Assembly (NCBI GenBank): GCA_030157655.1
Contig: JAOAUK010000029.1
Location: 19,904-61,833 of the forward strand
DNA from: Polynucleobacter sp.
Lineage (GTDB): Bacteria > Pseudomonadota > Gammaproteobacteria > Burkholderiales > Burkholderiaceae
Length of the DNA stretch: 41,930 bases
Reading direction: 5' to 3'
Shown: piece by piece, positions 10,266 to 21,509 of the stretch
How the letters are laid out: each line of letters opens with the position of its first letter
Position numbering within the stretch: the first letter of the stretch is position 1
Made by a program: the position numbers and the translations under genes
Notes under the pieces: generated by a model
What the model was told of the DNA's origin: nothing
Seen by the model: the letters and a program-made list of their open reading frames with translations, nothing else
Database searches by the model: none

Positions 10266-11603
10266 ATGCCTACAAATCAAGCCCAAAATAATTTTCCCTT
10301 CGTTGCTTGGCTGCGCGATGTAGCCCCCTACATCCATAGTTTTCGAGGCAAAACCTTTGTTATCGGGTTCGCTGGCGAATTGGTGCAAAAAGGCGGTTTA
10401 GAGGCTCTCATCCAAGACGTGGCCATGTTGCATGCCATGGGTATGAGAATTGTTTTGGTTCATGGTTCACGCCCTCAAGTACAAGAACAACTCGATTTAA
10501 GAAAAGTTACCAGCCGCTATGGTACTGGTGCAATGAGTGGTTACCGAATCACAGATCCGGCAGCTCTTGAATGCGCCAAGGAAGCATCAGGCGAACTACG
10601 CTTAGATATTGAAGCAGCATTTAGCCAAGGGTTACCTAATACCCCTATGGCTGGCTCACGTATTTCAGTTATTTCTGGCAACTTCATTATTGCTAGACCA
10701 GTTGGTATCGTCGATGGTGTGGACTTCATGCACACTGGCCTGGTCCGTAAAGTTGATTCCGAGTCCATTGCACACTCACTGGCTAACAACAAGATTGTTC
10801 TCATGTCACCTCTTGGCTTCTCACCGACAGGCCAAGCATTCAATATCGCCTATGAAGATGTGGCCACAGCTACAGCCATGGCCGTCAAAGCTGATAAGTT
10901 GATTTTCTTAACCGAATACAACGGCATCACCGATATTGATGGCGAACTGATTAAAGAATTTTCACTGCGCCAGTTAGAAGACCACATCAGTGGTTTAACT
11001 TTAGCTGACGCAGATCTCAAAGTTCTATTACAAAACGCCATTCGTGCGATTAGATCTGGCGTAAGCCGTGTTCACTTATTGCCACATGATCGTGATGGCG
11101 CTCTTTTAGAAGAGCTATTTACCCACGACGGCATTAGCACCATGATTGCCGCCTCAGATATCGAACACTTGCGCGAAGCCAACCTAGACGATGTGGGTGG
11201 CATCTTGCAATTAATTGAGCCTTTGGAAGATGAAGGCATTTTGGTCGCCAGAGGTCGCGATGTGATTGAACGTGACATCACGCACTTCTCCGTGATTGAA
11301 CATGACCGCGTGCTATTCGGTTGCGCAGCTTTATTCCCCTACTCAAATGGCTTAGGCGAACTCTCCTGCTTGGCAGTGGATCCTCAAGCCCAAGAATCAG
11401 GTGACGGCGAAAGATTGCTTAAACGCATTGAGGCTAGAGCAAAGGCACAAGGTCTGAAGAAAATATTTGTACTAACCACCAGAACTGAACACTGGTTCTT
11501 AAAGCGTGGCTTCGTCCGCGCCAGCGTTGATGACTTACCAGCAGAGCGTAAAGAACTCTACAACTGGGAACGTAAATCAATGGTTCTGATCAAAAATATT
11601 TAA
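10266..11603 (+). CDS. argA: Amino-acid N-acetyltransferase (N-acetylglutamate synthase)
   Basis: Amino acid kinase domain plus C-terminal GNAT domain; 445 aa, ArgA architecture. Confidence 0.95.
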   Translation: MPTNQAQNNFPFVAWLRDVAPYIHSFRGKTFVIGFAGELVQKGGLEALIQDVAMLHAMGMRIVLVHGSRPQVQEQLDLRKVTSRYGTGAMSGYRITDPAALECAKEASGELRLDIEAAFSQGLPNTPMAGSRISVISGNFIIARPVGIVDGVDFMHTGLVRKVDSESIAHSLANNKIVLMSPLGFSPTGQAFNIAYEDVATATAMAVKADKLIFLTEYNGITDIDGELIKEFSLRQLEDHISGLTLADADLKVLLQNAIRAIRSGVSRVHLLPHDRDGALLEELFTHDGISTMIAASDIEHLREANLDDVGGILQLIEPLEDEGILVARGRDVIERDITHFSVIEHDRVLFGCAALFPYSNGLGELSCLAVDPQAQESGDGERLLKRIEARAKAQGLKKIFVLTTRTEHWFLKRGFVRASVDDLPAERKELYNWERKSMVLIKNI

Positions 11604-11634
11604 CTACTAACGATTGCTAATTAAGAGGTAAATG

Positions 11635-11907
11635 ATGGCTCGCATGGTTCACTGCATCAAATTAAATAAAGAAGCTGAAGGCTTAGATTTCGCACCACTA
11701 CCTGGTGAATTAGGTAAAAAGATCTGGCAAGAGGTTTCTAAAGAAGCTTGGGCTGGCTGGTTGAAACAACAAACCATGCTCATTAACGAAAACCGTTTGA
11801 ATATGGCTGATACTCGCGCACGTCAATACCTTCTTAAACAAGTAGAAAAGTATTTCTATGGTGAAGGTGCTGATACAGCACAAGGATACGTTCCAGAAAA
11901 TAAGTAA
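11635..11907 (+). CDS. yggX: Probable Fe(2+)-trafficking protein YggX
   Basis: [31 protein letters not shown]...[19 protein letters not shown]. Confidence 0.95.
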   Translation: MARMVHCIKLNKEAEGLDFAPLPGELGKKIWQEVSKEAWAGWLKQQTMLINENRLNMADTRARQYLLKQVEKYFYGEGADTAQGYVPENK

Positions 11908-11930
11908 TCTCTGACATAAGTATTAAATAA

Positions 11931-11955
11931 AAAGGACGCCTAAGCGTCCTTTTTT
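11931..11955. terminator. Rho-independent terminator, probably bidirectional, between yggX and rpiA
   Basis: AAAGGACGC-CTAA-GCGTCCTTTTTT with A tract on the other side. Confidence 0.9.
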
Positions 11956-11979
11956 AATGTGGCTTGAGACATTGATCCA

Positions 11980-12672
11980 TTAATAGGTCTGACGACGTAC
12001 ACCGCTTGCCTCACCAATCAGCAATACATTGGCTTTTCTTCTGGCAAATAAACCATTACAAATAACGCCTGGTATTTGATTGATGTCTGACTCCAATTTG
12101 ACTGGATCGGTAATTTTCAAACCCGCCACATCCAAAATCCAAGCTTGGTTATCTGTTACAAATACTTGATCAGCGCCCTTGGCTTTTCTGAGCGTTACTA
12201 TGCCGCCCAACTTTTCTAACTCTCTCGTTACTTGTGCTTGAGCCATCGGAATCACTTCAACAGGCAATGGAAATTGCCCCATCACATCAACCTGTTTACT
12301 GCCATCACAAATACATACAAATGTATTAGCCAAATGGGCCACAATCTTCTCGCGAGTGAGCGCACCACCGCCGCCTTTGAGCATATGACCTTGAGGGTCT
12401 ATCTCATCCGCCCCATCGACATACATTGGCAGACTTTGCACTGAATTACTATCCAAAACATTGAAACCATGTTTTTTTAAGCGATCCGTGCTGGCCTGAG
12501 AACTAGACACCACCCCTGCAAAATGAGATTGGTGCGGTGCTATTGCATCAATAAATAAATTAGCCGTTGAACCCGTACCAACCCCCAAAATCCCACCAGG
12601 AGCCATATTTTTCAATACTTCATCTTTGGCTGCCTCAGCAACCATTGCCTTGAGTTGATCTTGGGTATACAT
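11980..12672 (-). CDS. rpiA: Ribose-5-phosphate isomerase A
   Basis: [32 protein letters not shown]. Confidence 0.96.
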   Translation of the reverse strand: MYTQDQLKAMVAEAAKDEVLKNMAPGGILGVGTGSTANLFIDAIAPHQSHFAGVVSSSQASTDRLKKHGFNVLDSNSVQSLPMYVDGADEIDPQGHMLKGGGGALTREKIVAHLANTFVCICDGSKQVDVMGQFPLPVEVIPMAQAQVTRELEKLGGIVTLRKAKGADQVFVTDNQAWILDVAGLKITDPVKLESDINQIPGVICNGLFARRKANVLLIGEASGVRRQTY

Positions 12673-12766
12673 CTTTATCTACGACCTTAAAGGAGTGTTT
12701 CTATTAAATTAACTTCATTATTCAGTAAAAATGTCTGCTACATTCTTTTTATTTACAGAAGCATTC

Positions 12767-12772
12767 TAAAAT
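12767..12772 (+). promoter_or_regulatory. Predicted -10 box 6 nt from the tal start codon
   Basis: TAAAAT-agtccg-ATG; no SD. Confidence 0.45.
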
Positions 12773-12778
12773 AGTCCG

Positions 12779-13726
12779 ATGAGCTCATTACTAGAACAAT
12801 TAAAACACTACACCACAGTGGTAGCCGATACAGGCGACTTTGAACGCATGAAGGCCTTTTTGCCTCAGGATGCGACTACCAACCCTTCGCTAATTTTAAA
12901 AGCTGCCCAACTACCCAGCTATCAAAACCTAATTACTGAGGTTAAAGCCAAGAATGCAGGCAAAAGTGTTGATCAGGTTATCGACGCCCTATTGGTGGCA
13001 TTCGGCATTGAGATCTTAAAAATTGTGCCGGGCCGTGTTTCTACAGAGGTAGATGCGCGCCTTTCTTTTGACACTGATGCCACAGTTAAAAAAGCCTGTG
13101 AAATCATTGCTGCCTATCAAGCAGCAGGCATTCCAAAAGAGCGTGTACTGATTAAGATTGCGAGTACTTGGGAAGGCATACAAGCTGCCAAGATACTTCA
13201 AGCAGAAGGCATTGCTTGCAATATGACTTTGCTATTTAGTTTGATACAGGCTGTGGCTTGCGCCAATGCACAAGCACAATTAATTTCTCCATTTGTTGGG
13301 CGCATCACCGATTGGCACAAGAAATCATTAGGCGCCGAATGGAAAGATGAAGTCCATGGTGGAGCACATGATCCAGGCGTAGCCTCTGTAAAAACTATTT
13401 ACAACTACTACAAGAATCATGGCATTCAAACAGAAGTCATGGGTGCGAGTTTTAGAAATATTGGCCAAATCACCCACTTAGCTGGCTGTGATTTACTCAC
13501 AATTAGCCCTGAGCTCTTGGCTGAACTGCACTCAAAAAATGAGCCACTGCAGGCGGCTCTAAGTATTGAGAATGCCGCCCGCTCTAAAGGGGCCACATTG
13601 AAAGCAGACGAGAAGTCATTCCGCTATCAATTAAATCAAGATGCCATGGCAACTGAAAAATTAGCGGAAGGTATCCGTTTATTCTGCGCTGATATTGAGA
13701 AATTAGAAAAACTATTGCTGGCTTAA
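12779..13726 (+). CDS. tal: Transaldolase
   Basis: [44 protein letters not shown]; 315 aa. Confidence 0.96.
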   Translation: MSSLLEQLKHYTTVVADTGDFERMKAFLPQDATTNPSLILKAAQLPSYQNLITEVKAKNAGKSVDQVIDALLVAFGIEILKIVPGRVSTEVDARLSFDTDATVKKACEIIAAYQAAGIPKERVLIKIASTWEGIQAAKILQAEGIACNMTLLFSLIQAVACANAQAQLISPFVGRITDWHKKSLGAEWKDEVHGGAHDPGVASVKTIYNYYKNHGIQTEVMGASFRNIGQITHLAGCDLLTISPELLAELHSKNEPLQAALSIENAARSKGATLKADEKSFRYQLNQDAMATEKLAEGIRLFCADIEKLEKLLLA

Positions 13727-14545
13727 TTAACCAGCTTTAGATTGCTTGGCAATTCTTTGCCTTCTGGCCTCGTAGAGACTCACGCCACTCGCAACTGATA
13801 CGTTAAGACTCTCTACGCCGCCCAACATCGGAATCTTAACAAGCTCATCACAAGTCTCTCGAGTAAGACGTCTCATACCCTCGCCTTCGGCACCCATTAC
13901 CAAAGCAACCGGCCCTGTAAAGTCGACATCGTAGAGTGTCTTTTCTGTTTGATCATCAGTACCAATCAACCAAACACCAGCCTCTTGAAGCTCACGCATA
14001 GTTCTTGCTAAATTAGTAACAGCAATTAACGGCATCGTTTCTGCAGCACCACTGGCCACCTTGCTCACCGTCGCATTCAAATGAGCTGAACGATCTTTGG
14101 GCACAATCACCGCATCAACACCGGCACCATCAGCCACACGCAAACAAGCACCTAAGTTATGCGGATCTGTCACACCATCCAAAATTAGTAAAAGTGCTGG
14201 ACCTGTCAAAGCGTCTAGTAACTCATCAAGTGTTTGAACCTTAGAAATACTGTCAGCAAAAGCCACGACACCTTGATGACGATCATTGCCCGCCAAGGTT
14301 CTCAAACGCTCTGTATCTGCTTGATGGAGTCGACGCCCTAAAATTGGTTCAGCTGTTTTAATGAAGTCTTGCATACGACGGTCGCGCCTTGCAGGATCAA
14401 CATACACCGTTCTCAAAGACTCAGGATCTTGACGTAATCTGGCAATCACCGCATGAAAGCCCAACAACATTTGCTTACCATCACCACCCTGTTGTTTTGA
14501 TGACTGATCTTTTTTAGATCGAAAATCCTGCTCTCTATCTGACAT
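13727..14545 (-). CDS. rlmB: 23S rRNA (guanosine-2'-O-)-methyltransferase RlmB (SpoU family)
   Basis: [60 protein letters not shown]. Confidence 0.94.
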   Translation of the reverse strand: MSDREQDFRSKKDQSSKQQGGDGKQMLLGFHAVIARLRQDPESLRTVYVDPARRDRRMQDFIKTAEPILGRRLHQADTERLRTLAGNDRHQGVVAFADSISKVQTLDELLDALTGPALLLILDGVTDPHNLGACLRVADGAGVDAVIVPKDRSAHLNATVSKVASGAAETMPLIAVTNLARTMRELQEAGVWLIGTDDQTEKTLYDVDFTGPVALVMGAEGEGMRRLTRETCDELVKIPMLGGVESLNVSVASGVSLYEARRQRIAKQSKAG

Positions 14546-16992
14546 TAACGACGACCCTTACGAATACTTAACTCATGCCCTTTTGATTTGGCATTACTAG
14601 ATTTTTTTGGTTTTTTACCAGCTTTGGCGGCAGTAGTTTTCTTAGCACCTCTGCCTGAGGCTGATTTGCTAGGGGCAGATAATACCCCACCACCCTGAGG
14701 TGACCTTGAACCACTAGACATTGAACCAGAAGTATTTGCACGAGCTCTGCCAGATGACTTTTTAGCACCAGCACTTCTATTAGGCTTATTCGAGCGACCA
14801 TTTTCCATTGGTGCAAAACGATCACTCACCCCAACACCCGCTACGCCATTTCTGTCGCCATTAGGTTTTACAAGGCTGAACTCAATACGTCTAGCATCTA
14901 AATCTACACGGCTAACCAAGACATGTACTCGATCAGTTAAGCGATAACGAATACCCGTTCTTTCTCCGCGCAACTCTTGTCTAGCCTCATCATATTGGTA
15001 GTAGTCACCACCTAGTTCACTGATATGAATCATGCCCTCAACAAAGAGGCTCTCCAACTGTACAAATAAACCAAATGTGGCAACACCGGTGATCGTGCCA
15101 GAGTACTCTTGACCCAAGTGATCACGCATGTAGTAGCACTTCAACCAAGCTTCCACATCTCGGGATGCTTCATCAGCTCGACGTTCATTCGAAGAACAAT
15201 GCACACCCAGTTGCGCCCAGGCGGCCATGGCAGTTGATGCCTCTTGCTTAGCTTTAGCTCCGCGCGCTGTTTTAACTGCTGGCTTCGCCTTGGCTTCTTC
15301 GTGAGACTTTTTGGCATTTGCTGCGTTCACACGACCAGGGCCACTCTTTGGCATCGCCAAATTTAAAACCACTTCTGTTGGAATGTTCGGTGAATATGTT
15401 TTCTTGGCCAAGATGGCTTTGATGGCACGATGCACCAATAAGTCTGGATATCGACGAATCGGGCTCGTGAAATGAGCATATGCCTGATAAGCCAAACCAA
15501 AGTGACCATAGTTGTCTGGCTGATAGACCGCCTGTTGCATAGACCTTAAAACAACAGACTGCAACATGCTGGCATCAGGCCGAGGCTTGATCTCTTCAAT
15601 CAACTTAGCGAAGTCTTTAGGTCTTGGCTTTTCAGCTCCACCCAAGTTAAGACCCGCCGTTCTTAATACTTGTTTGAGAGTCATGAGCTTTTCGGCTGAT
15701 GGCTCTGCGTGAACACGGAATAAAGAGGCATGGCCGTTCTTATCCAAGAAGTCTGCAGCACAAACGTTGGCCGCCAACATACACTCTTCAATCACACGGT
15801 GGGCTTCATTGCGCACTCTTGGTTCAATGCGCTCAATTTTGCCTAAGGCATTACTGATGATTTGCGTTTCAGTGGTTTCAAAATCAATCGCACCACGCTT
15901 ATCTCTAGCTGCTCTCAATACTTTATACAAACTGTATAAACGATCTAGGTTTTTCTTAAGATGCTTAAATCGTGCTGCCTCAGGACCATTGCTGTTGCTA
16001 AGTATTTCCCATACGGTGTTGTATGTAAAACGTTGTGCGGAGTGCATCACAGCAGGATAGAACTGATAGGCCTGTACTTCGCCATCCATATCGATCACCG
16101 CATCGCAAACCATACATAAGCGGTCAACCTCAGGTTTTAATGAACATAAACCGTTAGAGATTTTTTCTGGCAACATCGGTATCACCCTACGTGGGAAATA
16201 AACCGATGTGGCTCTAGTTATTGCATCAGAATCTAATGGATGACCAGGCTTAACGTAGTGCGACACATCCGCAATCGCCACAATGAGGCGCCATGCTTTT
16301 GCTTTACCCCAAGTCACTGGCTCACAATAAACTGCATCATCAAAGTCTCTGGCATCCTCACCGTCAATCGTGACCAATGGGATGTCACGCAAATCAATGC
16401 GCCCTTCTAAGTCTTCTTCTCGAATCTCATTCGGTAAAGCTTCAGCTTCCTTGTTGGCTGCAGGAGAAAATAAATGAGGCACACCGTACTTACGTACTGC
16501 AATCTCAATCTCCATGCCTGGGTCATCAATCTCACCCAAGACTTCAACGACTCGACCAACAGCCTGACGATAGCTATCTGGATAGTCAATAATTTCAACA
16601 GAAACCACTTGGCCTAATTTGGCATTACCCTGACCCTTTGGCGGGATCAAGATGTCATGACCAATGCGCTTATCTTCTGGCGCACAAATTAGAACGCCGT
16701 TTTCATTCAGTAGACGGCCAATCACAAACTGATTGGCATGCAAAATCACTTCGCTGATCTGCCCCTCAGGTCGACCACGACGATCCACCCCCGAAACTCT
16801 CACGATTACTTTATCGTGATGCATCACGCGAGACATCTCGCGCTCATTTAAGAAAATGTCTTCACCACCATCATCAGGAATCACAAAACCAAAACCATCG
16901 CGATGGCCTTGAACTGTCCCCTGTTTTTCTGGCAATTTACGGGCGTTAGCTTCAGACAGAGCCAAGGTCCCTTTAGTGCTTTTTTTAGTCAT
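14545..16992 (-). CDS. rnr: Ribonuclease R
   Basis: RNB motifs [35 protein letters not shown]1 domain; basic C-terminal tail. Preferred start ATG 16992 ([12 protein letters not shown]). Overlaps rlmB by TAATG. Confidence 0.95.
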   Translation of the reverse strand: MTKKSTKGTLALSEANARKLPEKQGTVQGHRDGFGFVIPDDGGEDIFLNEREMSRVMHHDKVIVRVSGVDRRGRPEGQISEVILHANQFVIGRLLNENGVLICAPEDKRIGHDILIPPKGQGNAKLGQVVSVEIIDYPDSYRQAVGRVVEVLGEIDDPGMEIEIAVRKYGVPHLFSPAANKEAEALPNEIREEDLEGRIDLRDIPLVTIDGEDARDFDDAVYCEPVTWGKAKAWRLIVAIADVSHYVKPGHPLDSDAITRATSVYFPRRVIPMLPEKISNGLCSLKPEVDRLCMVCDAVIDMDGEVQAYQFYPAVMHSAQRFTYNTVWEILSNSNGPEAARFKHLKKNLDRLYSLYKVLRAARDKRGAIDFETTETQIISNALGKIERIEPRVRNEAHRVIEECMLAANVCAADFLDKNGHASLFRVHAEPSAEKLMTLKQVLRTAGLNLGGAEKPRPKDFAKLIEEIKPRPDASMLQSVVLRSMQQAVYQPDNYGHFGLAYQAYAHFTSPIRRYPDLLVHRAIKAILAKKTYSPNIPTEVVLNLAMPKSGPGRVNAANAKKSHEEAKAKPAVKTARGAKAKQEASTAMAAWAQLGVHCSSNERRADEASRDVEAWLKCYYMRDHLGQEYSGTITGVATFGLFVQLESLFVEGMIHISELGGDYYQYDEARQELRGERTGIRYRLTDRVHVLVSRVDLDARRIEFSLVKPNGDRNGVAGVGVSDRFAPMENGRSNKPNRSAGAKKSSGRARANTSGSMSSGSRSPQGGGVLSAPSKSASGRGAKKTTAAKAGKKPKKSSNAKSKGHELSIRKGRR

Positions 16993-17113
16993 ACCCCATT
17001 GTCTTACAAGAATGTGAAAACTCAAGCAATATATCAAGAATATAATCAAATCAACATTGGAGCTAACACCCACCAGCCCCAGAAATAACCATAAAAGTAA
17101 GCGGAGATAGACC

Positions 17114-17899
17114 ATGGATTTAGGCATTAAAAATAAGACCGCCTTAGTGTTCGGCGCTGGCAGTGGCCTAGGACAAGCCATGGCAATCGCGCTAGCTCAA
17201 GAAGGTGCGAAAGTGGCTTTGGCTGGCAGAAATATGGCCAAACTACAAGAGACCGCCAAAATCATTCAAGCAACAGGTGGGCAGTCTTTTTGCATCAGCT
17301 GGGATTTGGCCAATTTAGACCTCATTGATCAACACTTCTCTCAAATTGAAAAAGTATTAGGTCCTGTAGATATTTTGGTCAATAACACCGGTGGCCCTCC
17401 TCCGACCACAGCGGCCAATCAATCAGCAGCGTTATGGGTAGAAAAGTTTCAGGAAATGGTTCTTTCTGTGATTGCTATTACAGACCGAGCAATTGGCGGT
17501 ATGAAAGAACGTCAATGGGGTCGGATTATTACGAGCACATCCTCAGGAGCCATCACCCCCATCCCCAATTTGGCGATTTCCAATACTTTGAGAGCCTCAT
17601 TGCACGCCTGGTCAAAAACTCTATCTAGAGAACTTGCTCCTTTTGGGGTGACTGCCAATGTGATCGTTCCGGGACGCATTGCTACAGATAGGATTAAGTT
17701 TTTGGATACAGCACGCGCAGAACGAGAAAACAAACGTGTTGAAGAGATTGAATCAGATAGCCTTAAAAGTATTCCGATGGGTCGCATGGGCCGGCCTGAA
17801 GAATATGGTCAGGTAGCAGCATTTTTAGCCAGCCAGGCAGCTTCTTACATCACCGGTTCAGTGATCCGGGTAGATGGTGGGAATATCCCCAATATTTAA
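17114..17899 (+). CDS. SDR family oxidoreductase
   Basis: GAGSGLGQAMAIALAQEGAKVALAGR; NNTGG; C-terminal SYITGSVIRVDGG; SD GGAG. Confidence 0.92.
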   Translation: MDLGIKNKTALVFGAGSGLGQAMAIALAQEGAKVALAGRNMAKLQETAKIIQATGGQSFCISWDLANLDLIDQHFSQIEKVLGPVDILVNNTGGPPPTTAANQSAALWVEKFQEMVLSVIAITDRAIGGMKERQWGRIITSTSSGAITPIPNLAISNTLRASLHAWSKTLSRELAPFGVTANVIVPGRIATDRIKFLDTARAERENKRVEEIESDSLKSIPMGRMGRPEEYGQVAAFLASQAASYITGSVIRVDGGNIPNI

Positions 17900-18706
17900 T
17901 TAAGCACGAATATCTAAAGCTGCAAGTTCAGCTTCAGTAAATCCGGCAGCTTTGCGAGCAGCGTAATTAAATGGTCCGCGCAGCTTAGGAGCTTCGTATT
18001 TTTCCGCCAAATCAGCATAAGCTTTGATTGGGTCGAGATGGTCTTTTTGGCACATATAGTTAAACCAACGATTACCTATCTCTACATGACCAACTTCATC
18101 ATTAAGAATAATTTGTAGCAGCCTAACAGCCTCATGATCGTTAGCTTGCGCTAATTTTTCCTGAATGGGTGGTAAGGCATCCAAACCACGTGACTCCATG
18201 GTGCGCGGCACCAAAGCCATTCTTGCCAAAATAGATTCGGTAGTTTTGCTAACCATTTCCCAAAGGCTGTTGTGCGCAGGAAAGTCGCCATACTTAAAAC
18301 CTTGGGTGTGCAGATGTTGATTCAGCAGATCAAAGTGATAAGCCTCTTCAGCAGCCACCCGCAACCAATCGTCGTAGTACTCTTGCGGCATTCCAGCAAA
18401 TCGCCATAACGCATCCAAAGCTAAATTAATTGCATTGAACTCAATATGCGCTAATGCATGTATTAATACTGCACGACCTTCAGCAGTTACCATCGAGCGA
18501 CGCTTGACTAAACCGGGGTTAACTAATATCGGGGCATCAGGACGACCTGGAATATCCACATCCTTATCCGATAAAAGCACTTTGGCATTGAGATTGATAT
18601 CCCCAGCCAAATATTGCTCACGCAACTGAGCCACCGTCGAGCATTTAGTGCCGGGGTCTTTGATACTCAATAGCAGAAGTGCTTGGGATCTTAGTTCTAA
18701 ATTCAT
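17900..18706 (-). CDS. Ferritin-like DUF455 family protein
   Basis: ALAHIEFNAINLALDALWRFAGMPQEYYDDWLRVAAEEAYHFDLL...ILNDEVGHVEIGNRWF. Confidence 0.88.
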   Translation of the reverse strand: MNLELRSQALLLLSIKDPGTKCSTVAQLREQYLAGDINLNAKVLLSDKDVDIPGRPDAPILVNPGLVKRRSMVTAEGRAVLIHALAHIEFNAINLALDALWRFAGMPQEYYDDWLRVAAEEAYHFDLLNQHLHTQGFKYGDFPAHNSLWEMVSKTTESILARMALVPRTMESRGLDALPPIQEKLAQANDHEAVRLLQIILNDEVGHVEIGNRWFNYMCQKDHLDPIKAYADLAEKYEAPKLRGPFNYAARKAAGFTEAELAALDIRA

Positions 18707-18784
18707 AAAAATGATTAATTTGTCTAATTATCCAACAGTCTGCTGCCCCATATAAAATGATTCAATCATAAAATTTGAGACACC

Positions 18785-20005
18785 TTGACTACCTACCTCA
18801 TGCTTCTAACTCAAGTCTTATCCATTTTTGGATTTGCTTGCTATGCTGCATCACTAACCGTCATTCAGGCCGAATGGCAATTAAGTAATTTTCAATCGGG
18901 GTTTTTGGCCAGTAGTTTCTTTATTGGCTATGTCTTAGTGGTTCCCATTGCCACCACCTTAAGTGACCGCATCGATACACGCCAAATATATCTTACTGGC
19001 GGCCTATTAGCTAGCCTCGGATTATTTGGCATGGGCTACCTTGCCACCGACTTTAATAATGCGTGGCTATTTTTAATGCTGCATGGTGCTGGCGTCTCTG
19101 CTACGTACATGCCTGGATTAAAAATTATTTCCGATCGTGTCACTATGGGTGAAATCACGCGGCACATTTCTTTTTACACTGCGTTCTTTGGCATAGGCAC
19201 AGCACTGTCTTATTTTGTCTCAGGTATTTTTATTGAACAGTATGGTTGGCGAGAGGCATTTTTAATTACCACCTGTGGACCTGCTTTAGCTGGCATATTG
19301 ACCTGGTTAGGCACCAATTCACAGCCAGGTGAAAAATCTTTTTCTCAAATTAGATTTGATCTAAAAGATGCCTTTCCAATTACGCGCTGGAAAAAAGTTT
19401 TACAAACAAAAGAGGCATTGGGTTATATGCTTGGCTACGCTGCTCATAGCCTTGAATTGTTCGCGTCTAGAGCTTGGCTGGTGGCATTTTTCATTTACTC
19501 AGTGAACATCGCAGCACCAGGTCAGTCGTTTCCATTGACAGCCACAGTCATAGCAACCATCATCAATTTAGTCGGCGTACCGGCATCGATCATTGGCAAT
19601 GAAATGGCATTACGCATCGGTCGGCATCGCTGGGTCTATTGGGTCATGATTGGCAGTGCAATCAGTGGCATTTGCCTAGGCGCGTCTTTGCATCTGCACT
19701 GGGGCATCATTTTGACACTCGCATTGGTTCACTCAATTTTCATCATGTCAGACTCAGCCACCCTAACAGCAGGATTAGTCATCAGCGTTCCCAAAGAGAT
19801 CAAAGGTGCAGCCATGGGCTTGCACTCATTGCTAGGATTTGGAGGTGGCCTATTAGGGCCCGCCATATTTGGCGCAACCTTGGACTTTTGTAGGGCCTTA
19901 GGCAACGATGGCTGGATGGCAGCCTATGCCTCTATTGTGGTGTGGGGATTAATATTTGTGTTTTATACACAATACTCACTTTGGAAAGATCAAAGGAAAT
20001 CTTAA
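18785..20005 (+). CDS. MFS transporter
   Basis: 12-TM-like hydrophobic pattern with TTLSDRIDTRQIYL loop; TTG start. Confidence 0.88.
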   Translation: MTTYLMLLTQVLSIFGFACYAASLTVIQAEWQLSNFQSGFLASSFFIGYVLVVPIATTLSDRIDTRQIYLTGGLLASLGLFGMGYLATDFNNAWLFLMLHGAGVSATYMPGLKIISDRVTMGEITRHISFYTAFFGIGTALSYFVSGIFIEQYGWREAFLITTCGPALAGILTWLGTNSQPGEKSFSQIRFDLKDAFPITRWKKVLQTKEALGYMLGYAAHSLELFASRAWLVAFFIYSVNIAAPGQSFPLTATVIATIINLVGVPASIIGNEMALRIGRHRWVYWVMIGSAISGICLGASLHLHWGIILTLALVHSIFIMSDSATLTAGLVISVPKEIKGAAMGLHSLLGFGGGLLGPAIFGATLDFCRALGNDGWMAAYASIVVWGLIFVFYTQYSLWKDQRKS

Positions 20006-20209
20006 ATGCGCAAAACACACCCTAGTCTCTTTCCGATTGGCAGCACACTCAAGCACAAAAAAACAGGTGGCTTTTACCAAGTCATTGGCCTAGCCAAAAT
20101 TGAGGCGACTTTGGAAATGGCTTACGTGTATGAATCAAAGCAAACCCATGATTACTGGGTTCGGCCACAAGCAGAAATGGAAGATGGTCGATTTGAGTTA
20201 GTCGATTGA
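20006..20209 (+). CDS. DUF1653-like small protein
   Basis: GSTLKHKKTGGFYQVIGLAKIEATLEMAYVYESKQTHDYWVRPQAEMEDGRFELVD; starts directly after the MFS stop. Confidence 0.75.
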   Translation: MRKTHPSLFPIGSTLKHKKTGGFYQVIGLAKIEATLEMAYVYESKQTHDYWVRPQAEMEDGRFELVD

Positions 20210-20230
20210 CTCATTAAGTAGACCACTTAA

Positions 20231-21136
20231 CTAACCAGCCTTCTTTTTTGAAGAGACCAATATCCCGGCAACAATGAGCAAAAAGGCAACGCCATGAAAA
20301 ACCTGTGGCGCCTCCCCTAACAATGCTGCAGACATGATGGCAGCAAATAGAGGAATCAAATTGGCAAAGAAAGCCGCCAATGATGGGCCCACCGCACTTA
20401 CCCCAAGCCCCCAACACCTATAAGCAATTAAAGATGGGCCAACCGCGATATAAATTAATAGCAAGATCGTCCAAAAATTAATTTCTAACTGTATAGCGTC
20501 TACCGCCATCTCGTAGCTTAAAAAACTGATAGACCAAAAAACACCAAACACCACTTGCGCCAATAAGAATTCAGACCAATGCCATTGGCGCTCAGTACTC
20601 TTGCCAGGATGACTCAACATCCAACTATAAAAACCCCAAAGAATAGTGGCTAGCAAAATAAATAAATCACCAATGACTAATTTAACTTCAAGAATGCTGA
20701 GCAAGTCTCCGCGAGACAACACAATTACAACACCCAATAAAGAAATCACTGCACCAAACATTTGGCGAGCCTGAGCCTTTTGCTGATAAAACAAAGCGCC
20801 AATTAAGAGCATCCACATCGGCATGCTACCTCCTATCAATGTGACATTGATAGGGGTCGATGTTTCTAAAGAGAGATATAGCAAGCTGTTGTACGAACCA
20901 ACCCCCAACAAGCCCAGCCACAAAAAGCGAATTTTATTTTGCCAAAGCTCACTATTGGATTTAAAAATCCTCCAACCCAATGGCAAAAGTATCAAGGCTG
21001 CTAGTGACCAACGAATACTATTGAGCATGATCGGTGATATCGCACCAACAGCCAATCTACCCACAATAGCATTACCTGCCCACAAAATAGTCGGCAAGAC
21101 CATGTAAAAGATAATGCGGGGGGTTAATGGGGTCAT
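20231..21136 (-). CDS. DMT family (EamA) transporter
   Basis: Ten-TM pattern; ILWAGNAIVGRLAV...PIMLNSIRWSLAALILLPLGW. Confidence 0.9.
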   Translation of the reverse strand: MTPLTPRIIFYMVLPTILWAGNAIVGRLAVGAISPIMLNSIRWSLAALILLPLGWRIFKSNSELWQNKIRFLWLGLLGVGSYNSLLYLSLETSTPINVTLIGGSMPMWMLLIGALFYQQKAQARQMFGAVISLLGVVIVLSRGDLLSILEVKLVIGDLFILLATILWGFYSWMLSHPGKSTERQWHWSEFLLAQVVFGVFWSISFLSYEMAVDAIQLEINFWTILLLIYIAVGPSLIAYRCWGLGVSAVGPSLAAFFANLIPLFAAIMSAALLGEAPQVFHGVAFLLIVAGILVSSKKKAG

Positions 21137-21267
21137 CTGAAAATTGCAATAAATACCAAAGGTGATGATGCTAGCACGCCAGTGGCTCAGTCAATGAGAT
21201 TGGCGCACGATGGGATGCAAGATAATGCGAGTATCCTAAGAGCCAACGATAGTTATTCAGGAACATC

Positions 21268-21474
21268 ATGAATCAAGATGAACGCATCACCAACCTAGAA
21301 GTAAAACATAGCTTTTCAGAAGATTTATTAGAAGAGTTGAATCAAACTGTCTACAAACAACAGCAACAAATTGATGCCTTGATCAAGGAAGTGAAAGCGT
21401 TGAAATTACAAATGGCCAGCAATATGCCATCGGATGGCAATAGTCCACGCGATGAAATCCCGCCTCACTACTAA
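21268..21474 (+). CDS. slyX: SlyX family protein
   Basis: ERITNLEVKHSFSEDLLEELNQTVYKQQQQIDALIKEVKAL...PRDEIPPHY. Confidence 0.9.
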   Translation: MNQDERITNLEVKHSFSEDLLEELNQTVYKQQQQIDALIKEVKALKLQMASNMPSDGNSPRDEIPPHY

Positions 21475-21509
21475 GTGAGCAACAAATAATTTGATTGATT
21501 ATTGGTAAC

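Noticed and set aside
16993-17181. 63-aa N-terminal extension of rnr in the ORF track
   Set aside because: Residues MACPRPLPAPN...HILVRQWG are not RNase R-like and overlap the divergent SDR gene. ATG 16992 is a normal RNase R start.
18757-18769. ATGATT-C-AATCAT inverted repeat upstream of the MFS gene
   Set aside because: Short, AT-rich and single copy; compatible with chance.
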